This document shows positions 42,201 to 50,600 of a DNA stretch of 64,000 nucleotides, piece by piece. Location: positions 186,001 to 250,000 of the forward strand of contig CAWKGD010000006.1 in assembly GCA_963849105.1 (NCBI GenBank). Reading direction: 5' to 3'. A model generated the notes under the pieces. The model was given only the letters and a program-made list of their open reading frames with translations, had not been told where the DNA came from and made no database searches. The translations under genes and the position numbers were made by a program. This DNA comes from CAVRXQ01 sp963849105 (GTDB lineage Bacteria > Actinomycetota > Acidimicrobiia > Acidimicrobiales > Bog-793). Every line of letters starts with the position of its first letter. Within the stretch, counting starts at the first letter, position 1.

Positions 42201-43561
42201 TTCCGGAATCGATCGCTTCGAGTCCGGCGCCGAGCCCGGATGACGCGATCACCCTGGCCGTCGAAGGTCACCTCGAAATCGACGGACCGGCGAGCGAATC
42301 TCAACTCGCCGGCGCCGTCGGCGGCGTCACCACCGGCTCGGTCGCGAGCGCGCTCGCTCGTATCGAGGCGCGAGGCGCTGCGATGCGCCTCGCCGATGGT
42401 CGTTGGTGGTCCAAGCGCCTCGTCGCCCGCGCCCACGCCCGAGCGCGTGACCGTTCACGCCGACACGTGACCGCCGTCAGCGCGGCCCACCTGATGCGCT
42501 TTTTGCTCGAGTGGCACCATGTCGCGCCCGGAACGCAGCTGCGTGGCGTCATCGGGCTCGCCGAGGTGCTCGGTCAGTTGCAAGGAGTCGAGGCACCGGT
42601 CGGTGCCTGGGAACAGGAGGTCCTCGCCGCGCGGGTGCACGCCTACAGCCCGCAGCTGCTCGACGAGTTGTGCGCACATGGCGAGGTCGCCTGGGGACGG
42701 CTCGACGCCGTCCAAGAAGGCGCCGAGCCGAGGCGACAAGGTGCCGTTCCGTCTCGAGCAACCCCGGTCGCGCTCGTGCGGCGCGACGACCTCGCATGGC
42801 TCCTCGCCGCCGCTCGGGGCGACCGGCCGATCGCACCGCCCGGCCCGGGGCCGACCGGCGAGATCATCGAGACTCTGCGCACTCGTGGCGCGCTGTTCTT
42901 TTCCGACCTCGTCGATGCGATCGGACGGTTGCCGACCGACGTCGCTGACGCGCTGTGGGACGGGGTCGCGCACGGATTGTTGACCTCCGACGGGTTCGCC
43001 GCGGTTCGGGCCCTGCTCGCCGGTCGTTACCGCTCGACGAGTTCGCGTTCCCCGCGCAGGATCGGCCCGCGGCACTCAGCCGAGCGTCGACGCGTCCCAC
43101 CGGCGCTCTCTGGAGGGCGATGGTCGCTGCTCGAAAGCGCCGACGCGTCCGAGTTCGATCCCGACGAGTTGTGGGACGCGGTCGCGACCCAGCTCCTCGA
43201 GCGCTGGGGAATCGTCTTCCGGGACCTCGTCGTGCGCGAGCCGGTCTGTTCGAACTGGCGTGAAGTCCTCTACGGGCTGCGGCGCCTTGAAGCTCGCGGC
43301 ATCGCGCGCGGCGGACGCTTCGTCACCGGATTCTCCGGGGAGCAGTTCGCGCTCCCAGAGGCCGCCGACGCGCTGCACCGCGTGGCGCGGCGAGAGCCCG
43401 ACGGGTCGGCAATACGCATCTCGGCCGCCGACCCACTCAACCTGACCGGTCTCATCCTCGGCGTGCCGCGTGTCGCGACCGCGGCAGGAAAATCGATCAC
43501 CCTTGTCGACGGCGTCGTCGGCTCAGATGGCGCGACCGCTGATCGCTGGGCGGCTTCGTAA
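39275..43561 (+). CDS. lhr: Lhr-type large superfamily 2 DNA helicase
   Basis: 1428 residues from a GTG start. Helicase core: Q-motif region (FPQGPTPAQDLGWPAISRGD), Walker A LIAAPTGSGKT (about residue 47), Ia YVSPLRALTVDVAEN, DEIH box TVIVDEIHALARDKRGSHLA, motif III GCSATQRP and motif VI FLQRVGRADHRRDG. The long C-terminal region includes winged-helix and Lhr core domains and a tail not seen in short Lhr proteins, consistent with the full-length mycobacterial type. It translocates 3' to 5' on single-stranded DNA in repair; in mycobacteria it responds to DNA damage. No SOS box was found upstream here. Confidence 0.93.
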   Translation: MTRTDALSSFHPAVAEWFARTFPQGPTPAQDLGWPAISRGDNTLIAAPTGSGKTLAAFLVAIDRCLRREIDDGPKTSVVYVSPLRALTVDVAENLDEPLEKIAVLGDEIGAPVRPLRVAVRNGDTPQSERQAMVREPPDIIVTTPESLYLLATSRHGRAVLSTVETVIVDEIHALARDKRGSHLALTLERLDRIVTSSGRPRPTRIGCSATQRPIAEIARLLVGTGKDRVAQDGTARCAIVDVGHRRDLDIAIVLPTDELGAVMTTEQLDEIVASLAEQIDSHRTTLVFVNTRKMAERVAHLLRAVVGDDSVAAHHGSLSMERRLSVEARLREGSLRAVVATASLELGIDVGPVDLVCQLGSPRAIATFLQRVGRADHRRDGVPKGRIYPMTRDELVECVALFHATRSGALDAVHPPVAPLDILAQQIVAEVASSGDDGIDERELASLVRHAAPYDTLSDDDFEAVVSLVSEGVRTGRGVRGAYVHRDRVNRILRGRRGAQLAAVTSGGAIPELADYRVVVEPDESLVGSVHEDFAVEAMTGDVFLLGSHSWRVRRVEQGIVRVTDALGAAPTIPFWLGEAPARTDELSGAVSDLRQLVEDAIASGGTTLASERVEAAAGVDRRVASECVAYLAVALAQLGTLPKRHTLVVERFFDDAGGAQLVVHSPYGARINRGLGLALRKRFCRTFDFELQAAANDDAVVLSLGAQHSFALESVLRFLSPENVRETLIQAVLPTPIFTSRWRWNLGRSLVSPRFRGARHLPPAIQRMEADDLMAAIFPMLAACQENVSGPIEIPDHPVVRQTIDDCMNEAMDLEGLTALLARLRDESVTGVTRDTTEPSILTHEILNGRPYTFLDDAPLEERRTRAVALSRGVPLEARDLSSIDASVIDEVRAEIAADPRDPEELHDLLDAAIILPPDAAWRALFEKLTTDGRAIEAYPERVGQTERYWCATERKREVQALLGPSRFVPDAQIPESIASSPAPSPDDAITLAVEGHLEIDGPASESQLAGAVGGVTTGSVASALARIEARGAAMRLADGRWWSKRLVARAHARARDRSRRHVTAVSAAHLMRFLLEWHHVAPGTQLRGVIGLAEVLGQLQGVEAPVGAWEQEVLAARVHAYSPQLLDELCAHGEVAWGRLDAVQEGAEPRRQGAVPSRATPVALVRRDDLAWLLAAARGDRPIAPPGPGPTGEIIETLRTRGALFFSDLVDAIGRLPTDVADALWDGVAHGLLTSDGFAAVRALLAGRYRSTSSRSPRRIGPRHSAERRRVPPALSGGRWSLLESADASEFDPDELWDAVATQLLERWGIVFRDLVVREPVCSNWREVLYGLRRLEARGIARGGRFVTGFSGEQFALPEAADALHRVARREPDGSAIRISAADPLNLTGLILGVPRVATAAGKSITLVDGVVGSDGATADRWAAS

Positions 43562-43652
43562 CCGAATCGCCATCTGCGCGCGCTTTTGGGCGCGACAACC
43601 CTCCGCTACGGTGCGCGCGCGGCCGATAGGCGGCCAGCCAAAGGAGCGCCCA

Positions 43653-44411
43653 ATGCAGGTCGACGGATACGAAAACGGAGTGCCGTCCTGGGTGGACCAC
43701 GGAACGACAGATCTCGACAAGTCGGTTGCCTTCTATACGGAACTGTTCGGTTGGGATGCTCAGGACCAGGGTGAGCAGGCGGGGCACTACCACATCTGCA
43801 CTTTGAAGGGACTCCCCGTCGCAGGGATCGGACCGCTGATGGACGGTAGCGGGCACGCACGCTGGACGACGTACGTCAACGTCGACGACGCCGAAGACGT
43901 CGCGGCGCGGATTTCCAAAGAAGGCGGGACAGTGGTGATGGGCCCGATGGATGTGATGGGCCAGGGCTACATGGTCATCGCGATCGACCCCGCCGGTGCG
44001 GCATTCGGCGCGTGGCAGCCCGGCATGCACAAAGGCGCGTTGCTCGTCAACGAACCCGGTGCGTACACCTGGAGCCACCTGTTGTCGCGTGACTTCGACA
44101 AGGTCGTGCCCTTCTACACCTCTGTCTTTGGCTGGGAAACCGAAGAGGACACCGAGATGAATTCGAAGAGCTTCAAGGTGAACGGGCGCGCCGTGGCCGG
44201 GGGCATGCAAATGCCAGACGAGGTGCCGGCCGAGGTGCCGTCGTACTGGGAGGTCTATTTCGTCGTCCCGGATCTCGACGCGGCGTCAAAACTGATTACA
44301 GAGCGCGACGGCTCGATCAACATGACGACGGACATGCCGCAGGGCGGCCGCATCGCGAGCGCGCTCGACCCGGTCGGCGCCGCATTCGGCATCGCGGAAA
44401 CGAACCCGTAG
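43653..44411 (+). CDS. VOC (glyoxalase/bleomycin-resistance fold) protein, two domains
   Basis: 252 residues from the ATG at 43653, with AAGGAG upstream; the longer frame is antisense-like. Two vicinal-oxygen-chelate units lie in tandem: WVDHGTTDLDKSVAFYTELFGW and TWSHLLSRDFDKVVPFYTSVFGW, with ends MVIAIDPAGAAFGAWQPG and IASALDPVGAAFGIAE. Duplication within one chain is typical of this actinobacterial subfamily, annotated as putative hydroxylases or glyoxalases. Metal ligands cannot be assigned by eye and the substrate is unknown. Confidence 0.88.
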   Translation: MQVDGYENGVPSWVDHGTTDLDKSVAFYTELFGWDAQDQGEQAGHYHICTLKGLPVAGIGPLMDGSGHARWTTYVNVDDAEDVAARISKEGGTVVMGPMDVMGQGYMVIAIDPAGAAFGAWQPGMHKGALLVNEPGAYTWSHLLSRDFDKVVPFYTSVFGWETEEDTEMNSKSFKVNGRAVAGGMQMPDEVPAEVPSYWEVYFVVPDLDAASKLITERDGSINMTTDMPQGGRIASALDPVGAAFGIAETNP

Positions 44412-44469
44412 TCAACGCGCAACTCACCGACCCGGGAACGGCCCACGCGCCGACCCGGGTCGGCGACGC

Positions 44470-44489
44470 GCGAACGCAAGTTCGCTTTG
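44470..44489 (+). terminator. Hairpin after the VOC gene
   Basis: GCGAAC-GCAA-GTTCGC, a 6-bp stem with a GNRA loop, followed by TTTG, about 60 bp after the stop. Confidence 0.5.
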
Positions 44490-44504
44490 CTCAGAATCAC
44501 TACA

Positions 44505-44529
44505 GCGTCCGCCGACGGTTGGCGGACGC
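44505..44529 (-). terminator. Hairpin after pckG
   Basis: GCGTCCGCC and GGCGGACGC form a perfect 9-bp stem with a 7-nt loop, 3 bp beyond the pckG stop on the minus strand, followed by TGTAGTGATT. Confidence 0.65.
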
Positions 44530-44531
44530 GA

Positions 44532-46334
44532 TCACGTCGTCTCGAGACGCGCCTCGAGCGCGTCGAGTGCGTCGTACAGCGCTTGTGGGACGCGATCGCC
44601 ATAGGTGCCGAAGTAGTCGCGGATGTGCTTCACCTCGGAGCGCCAGTCTCCGGCGTCGATTGCGAACAACTCGTCGAGAACGCCCGGCGCGAGATCGAGC
44701 CCGCGCGTATCGATCGCCCCCGGGGCGGGCAACCAGCCGACCGGTGAGGCGACCGCCTCGGCGCGTCCCCGGCAACGCTCGAAGATCCAAGCGATCACGC
44801 GGGAGTTCTCGCCGAAGCCGGGCCACAAGAACCGGCCCTCGGTGTTCTTGCGGAACCAGTTGACGTAGAAGACCTTCGGCAAGGCCGACTCGTCGCCGCG
44901 CGCCGCGAACGACAGCCAGTGCTCCCAGTAGTTCGCCATGTTGTAGCCGCAGAACGGCAACATCGCGAACGGGTCGTGGCGGAGCCTGCCGACCTCTCCA
45001 GTCGCCGCGGCGGTCGTTTCCGAGGTCATGATCGATCCGAGAAAGACGCCGTGTTCCCAGGTGAGGCTTTCGTGGACGAGGGGCACGACCGAAGAGCGGC
45101 GCCCGCCAAACAGCACCGCCGAGATCGGCACGCCGGAGGGGTCGTCCCACTCGGGTGCGATGGCGGGGTCCTGGGCGATCGGGACGGTGAAGCGGGCATT
45201 CGGATGCGCGGCGGGCGTGTCCGACTTCGGCGTCCAGTCCTCGCCCTTCCAGTCGATGAGGTGCGCCGGCGCCTCGGGGGTGAGGCCCTCCCACCAGATG
45301 TCGCCACCGTCGGTTAGGGCGGCGTTCGTGAAGATCGAGTTGTGCGACAGCATCGCGAGCGCGTTCGGGTTCGTCTTTTTCCCGGTACCGGGTGCGACAC
45401 CGAAGAACCCCGATTCCGGGTTGACCGCCCACAGCCGTCCGTCGCTGCCGATCTGCATCCAGCAGATGTCGTCGCCGATCGTCTCGATCTTCCAGCCGGG
45501 CAGCGTCGGAACCATCATCGCGAGGTTCGTCTTCCCGCACGCCGACGGGAATGCCCCGGCGATGTAGCGCGCCTCACCGTCTGGGGCGGTCACTTTCATG
45601 ATCAACATGTGCTCGGCGAGCCACCCTTCGTCGCGCGCCAGCGCGGAGGCGATTCGCAGCGCAAGGCACTTCTTTCCCAAGAGCGCGTTGCCGCCATAAC
45701 CCGACCCGTACGACCAGATCTCACGCGTCTCTGGGAAATGGACGATGTAGGTGTTGTCCGGGTCGCACGGCCAGGGGACGTCATTCGCGCCGGGCTCAAG
45801 AGGCGCGCCGACCGAGTGAAGACACGGGATGAAGCCGCCTTCGCTGCCGATCGCCTCGAGCGCGGCGGTTCCCATGCGCGTCATCACGGACATGTTGACG
45901 ACAACCGATGCCGAGTCGGTGATCTCGACACCGGCCTTTGCGTGAGGTGAACCGATCGGCCCCATGATGAACGGGACGACGTACATCGTCCGACCGCGCA
46001 TCGACCCGCTGAACAGACCGATGAGTTTGTCGCGCATTTCCTTCGGGTCGACCCAGTTGTTGTTGGGCCCGGCGTCGATCTCGCGCTTGGAACAGATGAG
46101 TGTGCGCGCCTCGACGCGGGCGGTGTCGCGAGGGTCCGACCTCTGCAGGAAACTGCCGGGCCGCAATTCTTGGTTGAGGGCGATCATCGAGCCGGCATCG
46201 ATGAGCTCGGCACAGAGCTGCTCGTACTCCGCACGTGAACCGTCACACCAGACGACGCGTTCGGGCGTCGTCATCTGCGCGACGACATCCACCCATTCAA
46301 GAAGCCCGTGGTTGCTCGTTGGTACCGTGCTCAC
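44532..46334 (-). CDS. pckG: Phosphoenolpyruvate carboxykinase (GTP)
   Basis: 600 residues, the usual length for the GTP-dependent enzyme. It interconverts oxaloacetate and PEP with GTP/GDP and CO2, feeding gluconeogenesis from the citric acid cycle. The P-loop with the hyper-reactive Cys is GAFPSACGKTN (Cys about 266). Other markers are IGDDICWMQIGSDGRLWAVN (metal site), NPESGFFGVAPGT and PFCGYNMANYWEHW. All are intact. It is the GTP type that is common in actinobacteria, not the ATP type. Monocistronic, with its own hairpin terminator. Confidence 0.97.
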   Translation of the reverse strand: MSTVPTSNHGLLEWVDVVAQMTTPERVVWCDGSRAEYEQLCAELIDAGSMIALNQELRPGSFLQRSDPRDTARVEARTLICSKREIDAGPNNNWVDPKEMRDKLIGLFSGSMRGRTMYVVPFIMGPIGSPHAKAGVEITDSASVVVNMSVMTRMGTAALEAIGSEGGFIPCLHSVGAPLEPGANDVPWPCDPDNTYIVHFPETREIWSYGSGYGGNALLGKKCLALRIASALARDEGWLAEHMLIMKVTAPDGEARYIAGAFPSACGKTNLAMMVPTLPGWKIETIGDDICWMQIGSDGRLWAVNPESGFFGVAPGTGKKTNPNALAMLSHNSIFTNAALTDGGDIWWEGLTPEAPAHLIDWKGEDWTPKSDTPAAHPNARFTVPIAQDPAIAPEWDDPSGVPISAVLFGGRRSSVVPLVHESLTWEHGVFLGSIMTSETTAAATGEVGRLRHDPFAMLPFCGYNMANYWEHWLSFAARGDESALPKVFYVNWFRKNTEGRFLWPGFGENSRVIAWIFERCRGRAEAVASPVGWLPAPGAIDTRGLDLAPGVLDELFAIDAGDWRSEVKHIRDYFGTYGDRVPQALYDALDALEARLETT

Positions 46335-46484
46335 CAGGCCATCCCTTTCCTCATCTCGATCATCTGCTCCTACGCGGCTCGAACCAGGGCGCGGTCCGAC
46401 CCCGAAGGGCGACGGATTGGGGATCCATACTTGCCCCAGCCGGCGACGACCGGCAAGCCGCGGGTGGTCGTGTCGCGCGTCGCC

Positions 46485-47477
46485 TCAGGTGAGTAAGGGT
46501 TCGTCGCCCGTGTCCGAAACCTCCCCTGGGGACCGCTCCTCGTCACGTGTCGCCCCGGTCGCCGGTTCGATAAGCGGTACGAGATATGCGAAAAACGCGA
46601 TCCCGCTCGCGACGAACATCACGCCCATTCCCGCGAGACGCAAGCCATGATCGACCGCGAGGAGGCCACCAGCACCGCCGAGCATCACGCCGATGAGACC
46701 ACCGAATGATGCGATGCGCGCGATCCGTCCAGCACGATGCGCGAACACGACGAGCGTGCACGCTCCGAGCAAGGCCGCGGCACCGACGACGCCGTGCAGC
46801 GCGAAGACGAGCCTTCCTTTAGAAGGGGTCCACCCAGTGGGCCTCGAGACCGGCACCTCAACGATCGCGATGATGCCGAGTAGGAACTCGAGCGAGATAA
46901 CGGCGACCATCGCGATCCACCAAGCGCGCAATCGCTCGTGGAGCGCTCGTGGAGTCTGAAGCTCTTCGTTGTTCGGAGGAATATCTCGCTCAGCGAGATC
47001 GCGAGGTGGCGCGACACGGACGAATGCGTTGTAGGTAACGAGCGCGACTGCGAGGTGCATTACCGCGAGCACGGCGACGCCTCTTCCGGTTTCCCCCTTC
47101 GCGGCGAGCCAGATGTCGGGTATCCACGCAATGACCATCACGACCATCGCCGCGTGCAGGTAGAGCCACCTCGGCGCGGAACTGACCCGGATGACGAGCG
47201 GCCACCCAGCGGACGCGACGACCACCCCGATGCAAGTGAGCGTGGCGTAGTCGGAGAATCGGAAGTGGCTGAATCCTCGTGTCGAGGGGAAGAGCGCAAC
47301 CCCCGCGTGCACGAGGCCGACGTCGGCTGCGAGCGACAGGCCAATCGCCAGGCCGGCCGCCAGTGCGAAGCGCCACGGGGCCGGCTGGCTGTTCGTCGGC
47401 GCGAAGTCGATGCGGGCCGATTCGAGGATGCCGCGGACGCTCGACTCCTTCACCGACGACGGGCTCCTTGCGTTCAC
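46485..47477 (-). CDS. Polytopic membrane protein of unknown function
   Basis: 330 residues with about eight hydrophobic helices, among them FALAAGLAIGLSLAADVGLV, WLYLHAAMVVMVIAWIPDIW, AWWIAMVAVISLEFLLGIIA and GMGVMFVASGIAFFAYLVPL. The cytoplasmic loops are short and the C-terminal tail is acidic. The overall pattern recalls DUF-type actinobacterial integral membrane proteins regulated by MarR, but no transporter motif was found. It begins 16 nt after the MarR gene on the same strand, so the regulator probably controls it. Confidence 0.75.
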   Translation of the reverse strand: MNARSPSSVKESSVRGILESARIDFAPTNSQPAPWRFALAAGLAIGLSLAADVGLVHAGVALFPSTRGFSHFRFSDYATLTCIGVVVASAGWPLVIRVSSAPRWLYLHAAMVVMVIAWIPDIWLAAKGETGRGVAVLAVMHLAVALVTYNAFVRVAPPRDLAERDIPPNNEELQTPRALHERLRAWWIAMVAVISLEFLLGIIAIVEVPVSRPTGWTPSKGRLVFALHGVVGAAALLGACTLVVFAHRAGRIARIASFGGLIGVMLGGAGGLLAVDHGLRLAGMGVMFVASGIAFFAYLVPLIEPATGATRDEERSPGEVSDTGDEPLLT

Positions 47478-47493
47478 GCGGTGGAGACGGCTA

Positions 47494-47994
47494 TTACGTG
47501 GCGCCTTCCGCGGGGTACGTGCCCAGTATGTCGACTCGCTCCTCGACGCCGGGGTCGGGCCTGCCCGTCGCGTTGGCGACGAGCACCCTGAGCACCAGTT
47601 CGAGGCGCCGCGCTTCTTCGTCGGAAAGCCCCCGCCGCAGCATCGAGTCGAAGGCGCCGGCGGCGCTGCGGATCCGGGCGAAAGCTGCCTCGCCCAGCGC
47701 GGTCAATTCGACGACCTGGGTTCTCCGGTTGTCGGGATCCCGCCGACGCGCGACGAGTCCTTCGCGCTCCATTTGGGACAAGTGGATGCTGAGCGTCGAG
47801 GCCTGCACCCCAACGGCTTCAGCGAGTTCGCGTTGGCTCGAGTTGTGGTGCAACTTGAGGTTGAGCAGCACAAGCCAGACGGGGATCGAACCGCCGCTCT
47901 CAGCGAGGACGGCCTCGAACGCTCGCTCAACGGCACGGGCCGCGGAGGTCAGCAGCACGCCAATCGGGGCCCGCTGGACGGTCGGCATCAGCAC
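47494..47994 (-). CDS. MarR-family transcriptional regulator
   Basis: 166 residues from GTG 47994 (ATG 47988 possible). The winged helix is clear: SSQRELAEAVGVQASTLSIH, then LSQMEREGLVARRRDPDNRR, with the wing DNRRTQVVELTALGEAAF. N- and C-terminal helices form the dimer interface. It probably represses its own operon with the downstream membrane protein, through the palindrome at about 48017-48029, and responds to a small phenolic or lipophilic ligand as is usual for the family (inference). Confidence 0.92.
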   Translation of the reverse strand: MLMPTVQRAPIGVLLTSAARAVERAFEAVLAESGGSIPVWLVLLNLKLHHNSSQRELAEAVGVQASTLSIHLSQMEREGLVARRRDPDNRRTQVVELTALGEAAFARIRSAAGAFDSMLRRGLSDEEARRLELVLRVLVANATGRPDPGVEERVDILGTYPAEGAT

Positions 47995-48004
47995 ACGTTA
48001 ACGC

Positions 48005-48035
48005 ATTATGCCATGGTCAAACTGTTTGATCACAA
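48005..48035 (-). promoter_or_regulatory. MarR operon promoter with palindromic operator
   Basis: On the minus strand TTGTGA (48035-48030) and CATAAT (48010-48005) are candidate -35 and -10 boxes, 19 bp apart. Between them lies TCAAACTGTTTGA (48017-48029), a perfect inverted repeat with one central base, just upstream of the MarR start. Confidence 0.55.
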
Positions 48036-48159
48036 ACGGTCAGAGAGCGCCACGATTGCCCTGTTGAAGTGCGGCGATGAGTGAAGACGAATTCTACTCC
48101 CGGGGTCATCTGACGACACGCGAAAGGTCGGCCGCTGCAACCGAATGCCTTGTCGATCG

Positions 48160-48243
48160 TGGGCGAGGGGGGAGTTGAACCCCCACGTCCTTGCGGACAC
48201 AGGAACCTGAATCCTGCGCGTCTGCCTATTCCGCCACTCGCCC
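48160..48243 (-). tRNA. tRNA-Leu (anticodon CAG)
   Basis: Minus strand: acceptor GGGCGAG/CTCGCCC, D arm TGGCGGAATAGGCAGACGC, anticodon stem CAGGA/TCCTG with loop TTCAGGT giving CAG, long variable arm TGTCCGCAAGGACGT, T arm GGGGGTTCAACTCCCCC and discriminator A. It decodes CUG. The long variable arm and D-loop pattern fit Leu. Confidence 0.93.
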
Positions 48244-48313
48244 GCGATGAAGGCGCGATGTTAATCCGGGGCCACCAGAGCGATTTCCCTTGCCAGGTAG
48301 TGTTTCGGACGCC

Positions 48314-48967
48314 ATGGGACTCCAGCAGTTCGAGCGTCGGCTCGAGCGCATGGTCGAGGGCGCGTTCGCGAAGGCGTTCCGCGGAGAGCTCCAGCCGATC
48401 GAGATCGGACGGCGACTCACCCGCGAAATGGACCTGCGACGCTCGGTATCGGTTCGCGGCATCGTCGCCCCGAACGCCTTTGTCGTCGTACTGTCTGACG
48501 AGGACTACGAGCGCTTCTCCACTTTCCAGGACGCACTGCTCAAGGAGCTCACTGAGCTCGCGCGCGAGCACGCCCGGAACGAGGGATACACGCTGCTCGG
48601 TCCGATCAGCGTGGGGCTTGGGGCGGACCCGAACATCGTCCCCAGCACCTTCGAGATCGCCGCCGAGGTTGACGAGAACGCCGAGGCCGTCGCCGGATTC
48701 CTCCTCCTCCCCGACGGTCGCCGGATCGGCGTGACCTCCGAACCGGTCTCGATAGGGCGCATGCCCGACTGCGTAATCGCGCTCTCGGACCCGAACGTCT
48801 CCCGTCACCACGCTGAAGTGCGCCGCGAGGGCGGCGAGGTGATCGTCACCGACCTGGGCTCGACGAACGGCACCAGGGTGAACGGCTCCCCGGTCCACCA
48901 CCGGCAGCTGAGCGACGGCGACGTCATCACCGTCGGGCGGACGGCACTTCGGTTCGAAGGCTCCTAG
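48314..48967 (+). CDS. fhaA: FhaA: DUF3662 + FHA domain protein
   Basis: 217 residues from the ATG at 48314. The N-terminal DUF3662 (about 1-110: LQQFERRLERMVEGAFAKAF) is followed by a C-terminal FHA domain (about 130-217: VSIGRMPDCVIALSDPNVSR, then HHAEV and DLGSTNGTRVNGSP). FHA domains bind phosphothreonine. FhaA in mycobacteria binds phosphorylated MviN and PknB and restrains peptidoglycan synthesis. It is shorter than the mycobacterial protein because the disordered linker is missing. First gene of a cluster with fhaB, pstP, pbpA and pknB. Confidence 0.93.
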   Translation: MGLQQFERRLERMVEGAFAKAFRGELQPIEIGRRLTREMDLRRSVSVRGIVAPNAFVVVLSDEDYERFSTFQDALLKELTELAREHARNEGYTLLGPISVGLGADPNIVPSTFEIAAEVDENAEAVAGFLLLPDGRRIGVTSEPVSIGRMPDCVIALSDPNVSRHHAEVRREGGEVIVTDLGSTNGTRVNGSPVHHRQLSDGDVITVGRTALRFEGS

Positions 48968-48983
48968 CCCGCCGCCACTTTCT

Positions 48984-49448
48984 ATGGATCACGGGCTTCT
49001 CGAGGTTCTCCGGTACTTCCTTCTCATCTTGCTGTGGCTGTTCCTGCTCTACGCGGCACGGATGGTGATCGTCGAGATCCGCCGGGGACAGCTCGAACGC
49101 GCCGCGGTCGGTGGAAAAGAGGAGATCACGAGCCTCGAACGCCCTCCAGTCCGTCGCAAGATCCACATCCGCGTCATCGAGTCACCCGATCACCAGGGCG
49201 AGCGCTTCAGCGTCGACGATGAGGCGACGATCGGACGCTCGCCGGAGTGCACGATCAGCCTCCCCGACGACGAATTCGCGTCCGCGGTGCACGCCCGCAT
49301 CATCCACCTGGAGGACGGGGTGTATCTGGAGGACCTCGGATCAACGAACGGCACCCTGCTCAACGCCGCACCGATCTCCGGGCCGGCCCGTTTGCGCCGC
49401 GGCGACCGCTTCACGATCGGGCACTCGATTTTCGAGGTGCACCGGTGA
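48984..49448 (+). CDS. fhaB: FhaB/FipA-like membrane-anchored FHA protein
   Basis: 154 residues. One N-terminal membrane helix (VLRYFLLILLWLFLLYAARM) precedes a cytosolic FHA domain (ATIGRSPECTISLPDDEFAS, then VHARI and DLGSTNGTLLNAAP). In mycobacteria the equivalent FipA links the kinase to divisome proteins. It starts 16 nt after fhaA, and its TGA overlaps the GTG of the phosphatase (GTGA), showing coupled translation. Confidence 0.92.
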   Translation: MDHGLLEVLRYFLLILLWLFLLYAARMVIVEIRRGQLERAAVGGKEEITSLERPPVRRKIHIRVIESPDHQGERFSVDDEATIGRSPECTISLPDDEFASAVHARIIHLEDGVYLEDLGSTNGTLLNAAPISGPARLRRGDRFTIGHSIFEVHR

Positions 49449-50599
49449 CCGAGCTCAAGTCGGCGATGGCGACCGACGCCGGTCGGGTCCGGACGGTCAA
49501 CGAGGACCGGGCGATCGTCGCCGACGGCTTCGTCGCGGTCGCCGACGGCATGGGCGGCCACGTCGGCGGAGAGGTCGCTGCCGAGCTCGCCGTCGAGAGC
49601 GTCAAGCACGCTTTCGACTCCGACCGATCGGCCGAGGGCCTCATCCACGCCGCAAAACGCGCCAACACCGTCGTCTACCGCCGCGGCGTCAAGGAGCGCG
49701 CGCTGCGTGGCATGGGGACGACGCTGACCGCGGCGGCGCTCGTCAACGCATCTGCGGATCCGAAAGTGGCGCTCATCAATGTCGGCGATTCCCGCGCGTA
49801 CCTCTACAGCGGGGGACGGCTCACCCGCCTCACCGAGGATCACAGCCTCGTAGAGGAGATGGTGCGCCGCGGCGAGCTCTCCGAGGACGACGCGCTGACC
49901 CATCCCCATCGCCACATCCTCACCAGGGTGATCGGCGTCGAACCCGACATCGACGTCGACGCATGGACGATCGAAGTCCGCGACGGCGACCGCTTGCTGT
50001 TGTGCAGCGACGGGCTCACCAATGAGTGCAAGGACCCCGAGATCGCCCAGTTGCTGCGCGATCACGCCGATCCCGAACAGGCCGTCCACGCGCTCGTCGA
50101 CCGAGCGCTGCGCAACGGCGGAAGCGACAACGTCACCGTCGTCGTCTCGAACGTCATCGTCACCAACGGCGCCGGGGGCATGTCGACTGGTGCGCGGGCG
50201 GCCACGGCGCCACCCGCGACCCCGCTCACGCGGATTCGGCGCGAACATCTCGTCACACCGTTCTCTGTGTTATTCGTGATGGCGTTTTTTGCGACCCTTG
50301 TCACCGCGGCGGGGTTCATCGACTGGTACGCCAAGGCGTCGTACTACGTCGGCTTCAACAACGGGAGCGTCGCGATCTTCGAGGGCCGTCCCGGAGGATT
50401 CCTGTGGTTCAGACCGACCGTGAAACAGAACACGTCCTTTCCTGAAGCCTCCGTCTACCCCCCGGACCGCCCGGTACTGCGCGAGGGACTCTTGGAGCCG
50501 TCTTACAAGGCGGCGCAAAAGGCGGTCGAGGCGATCGAGCACGTGAAGGGGTCCTTCGGCACCGTCCCGTCCGCGACACCGACGACGGGGAGCGGATGA
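49445..50599 (+). CDS. pstP: PP2C Ser/Thr phosphatase
   Basis: 384 residues from the GTG at 49445, which overlaps the fhaB stop; a longer frame reaches back but is antisense-like. The catalytic PP2C domain (about 1-235) shows RTVNEDRAIVADGFVAVADG, MGGHVGGEVAAE, GDSRAYLYSGG and LLLCSDGLTNE, the four metal-binding Asp motifs. A membrane helix (SVLFVMAFFATLVTAAGFID) and an extracytoplasmic tail follow. It removes phosphate from the PASTA kinase and its targets. The next gene would normally be rodA/ftsW, but here it is pbpA, 1 bp after the stop. Confidence 0.95.
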   Translation: MTELKSAMATDAGRVRTVNEDRAIVADGFVAVADGMGGHVGGEVAAELAVESVKHAFDSDRSAEGLIHAAKRANTVVYRRGVKERALRGMGTTLTAAALVNASADPKVALINVGDSRAYLYSGGRLTRLTEDHSLVEEMVRRGELSEDDALTHPHRHILTRVIGVEPDIDVDAWTIEVRDGDRLLLCSDGLTNECKDPEIAQLLRDHADPEQAVHALVDRALRNGGSDNVTVVVSNVIVTNGAGGMSTGARAATAPPATPLTRIRREHLVTPFSVLFVMAFFATLVTAAGFIDWYAKASYYVGFNNGSVAIFEGRPGGFLWFRPTVKQNTSFPEASVYPPDRPVLREGLLEPSYKAAQKAVEAIEHVKGSFGTVPSATPTTGSG

Positions 50600-50600
50600 G

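Noticed and set aside
49247..49444. Longer start for the PP2C phosphatase
   Set aside because: The extra 66 residues are an antisense-like shift of fhaB; the GTG at 49445 overlaps the fhaB stop as in a normal operon.
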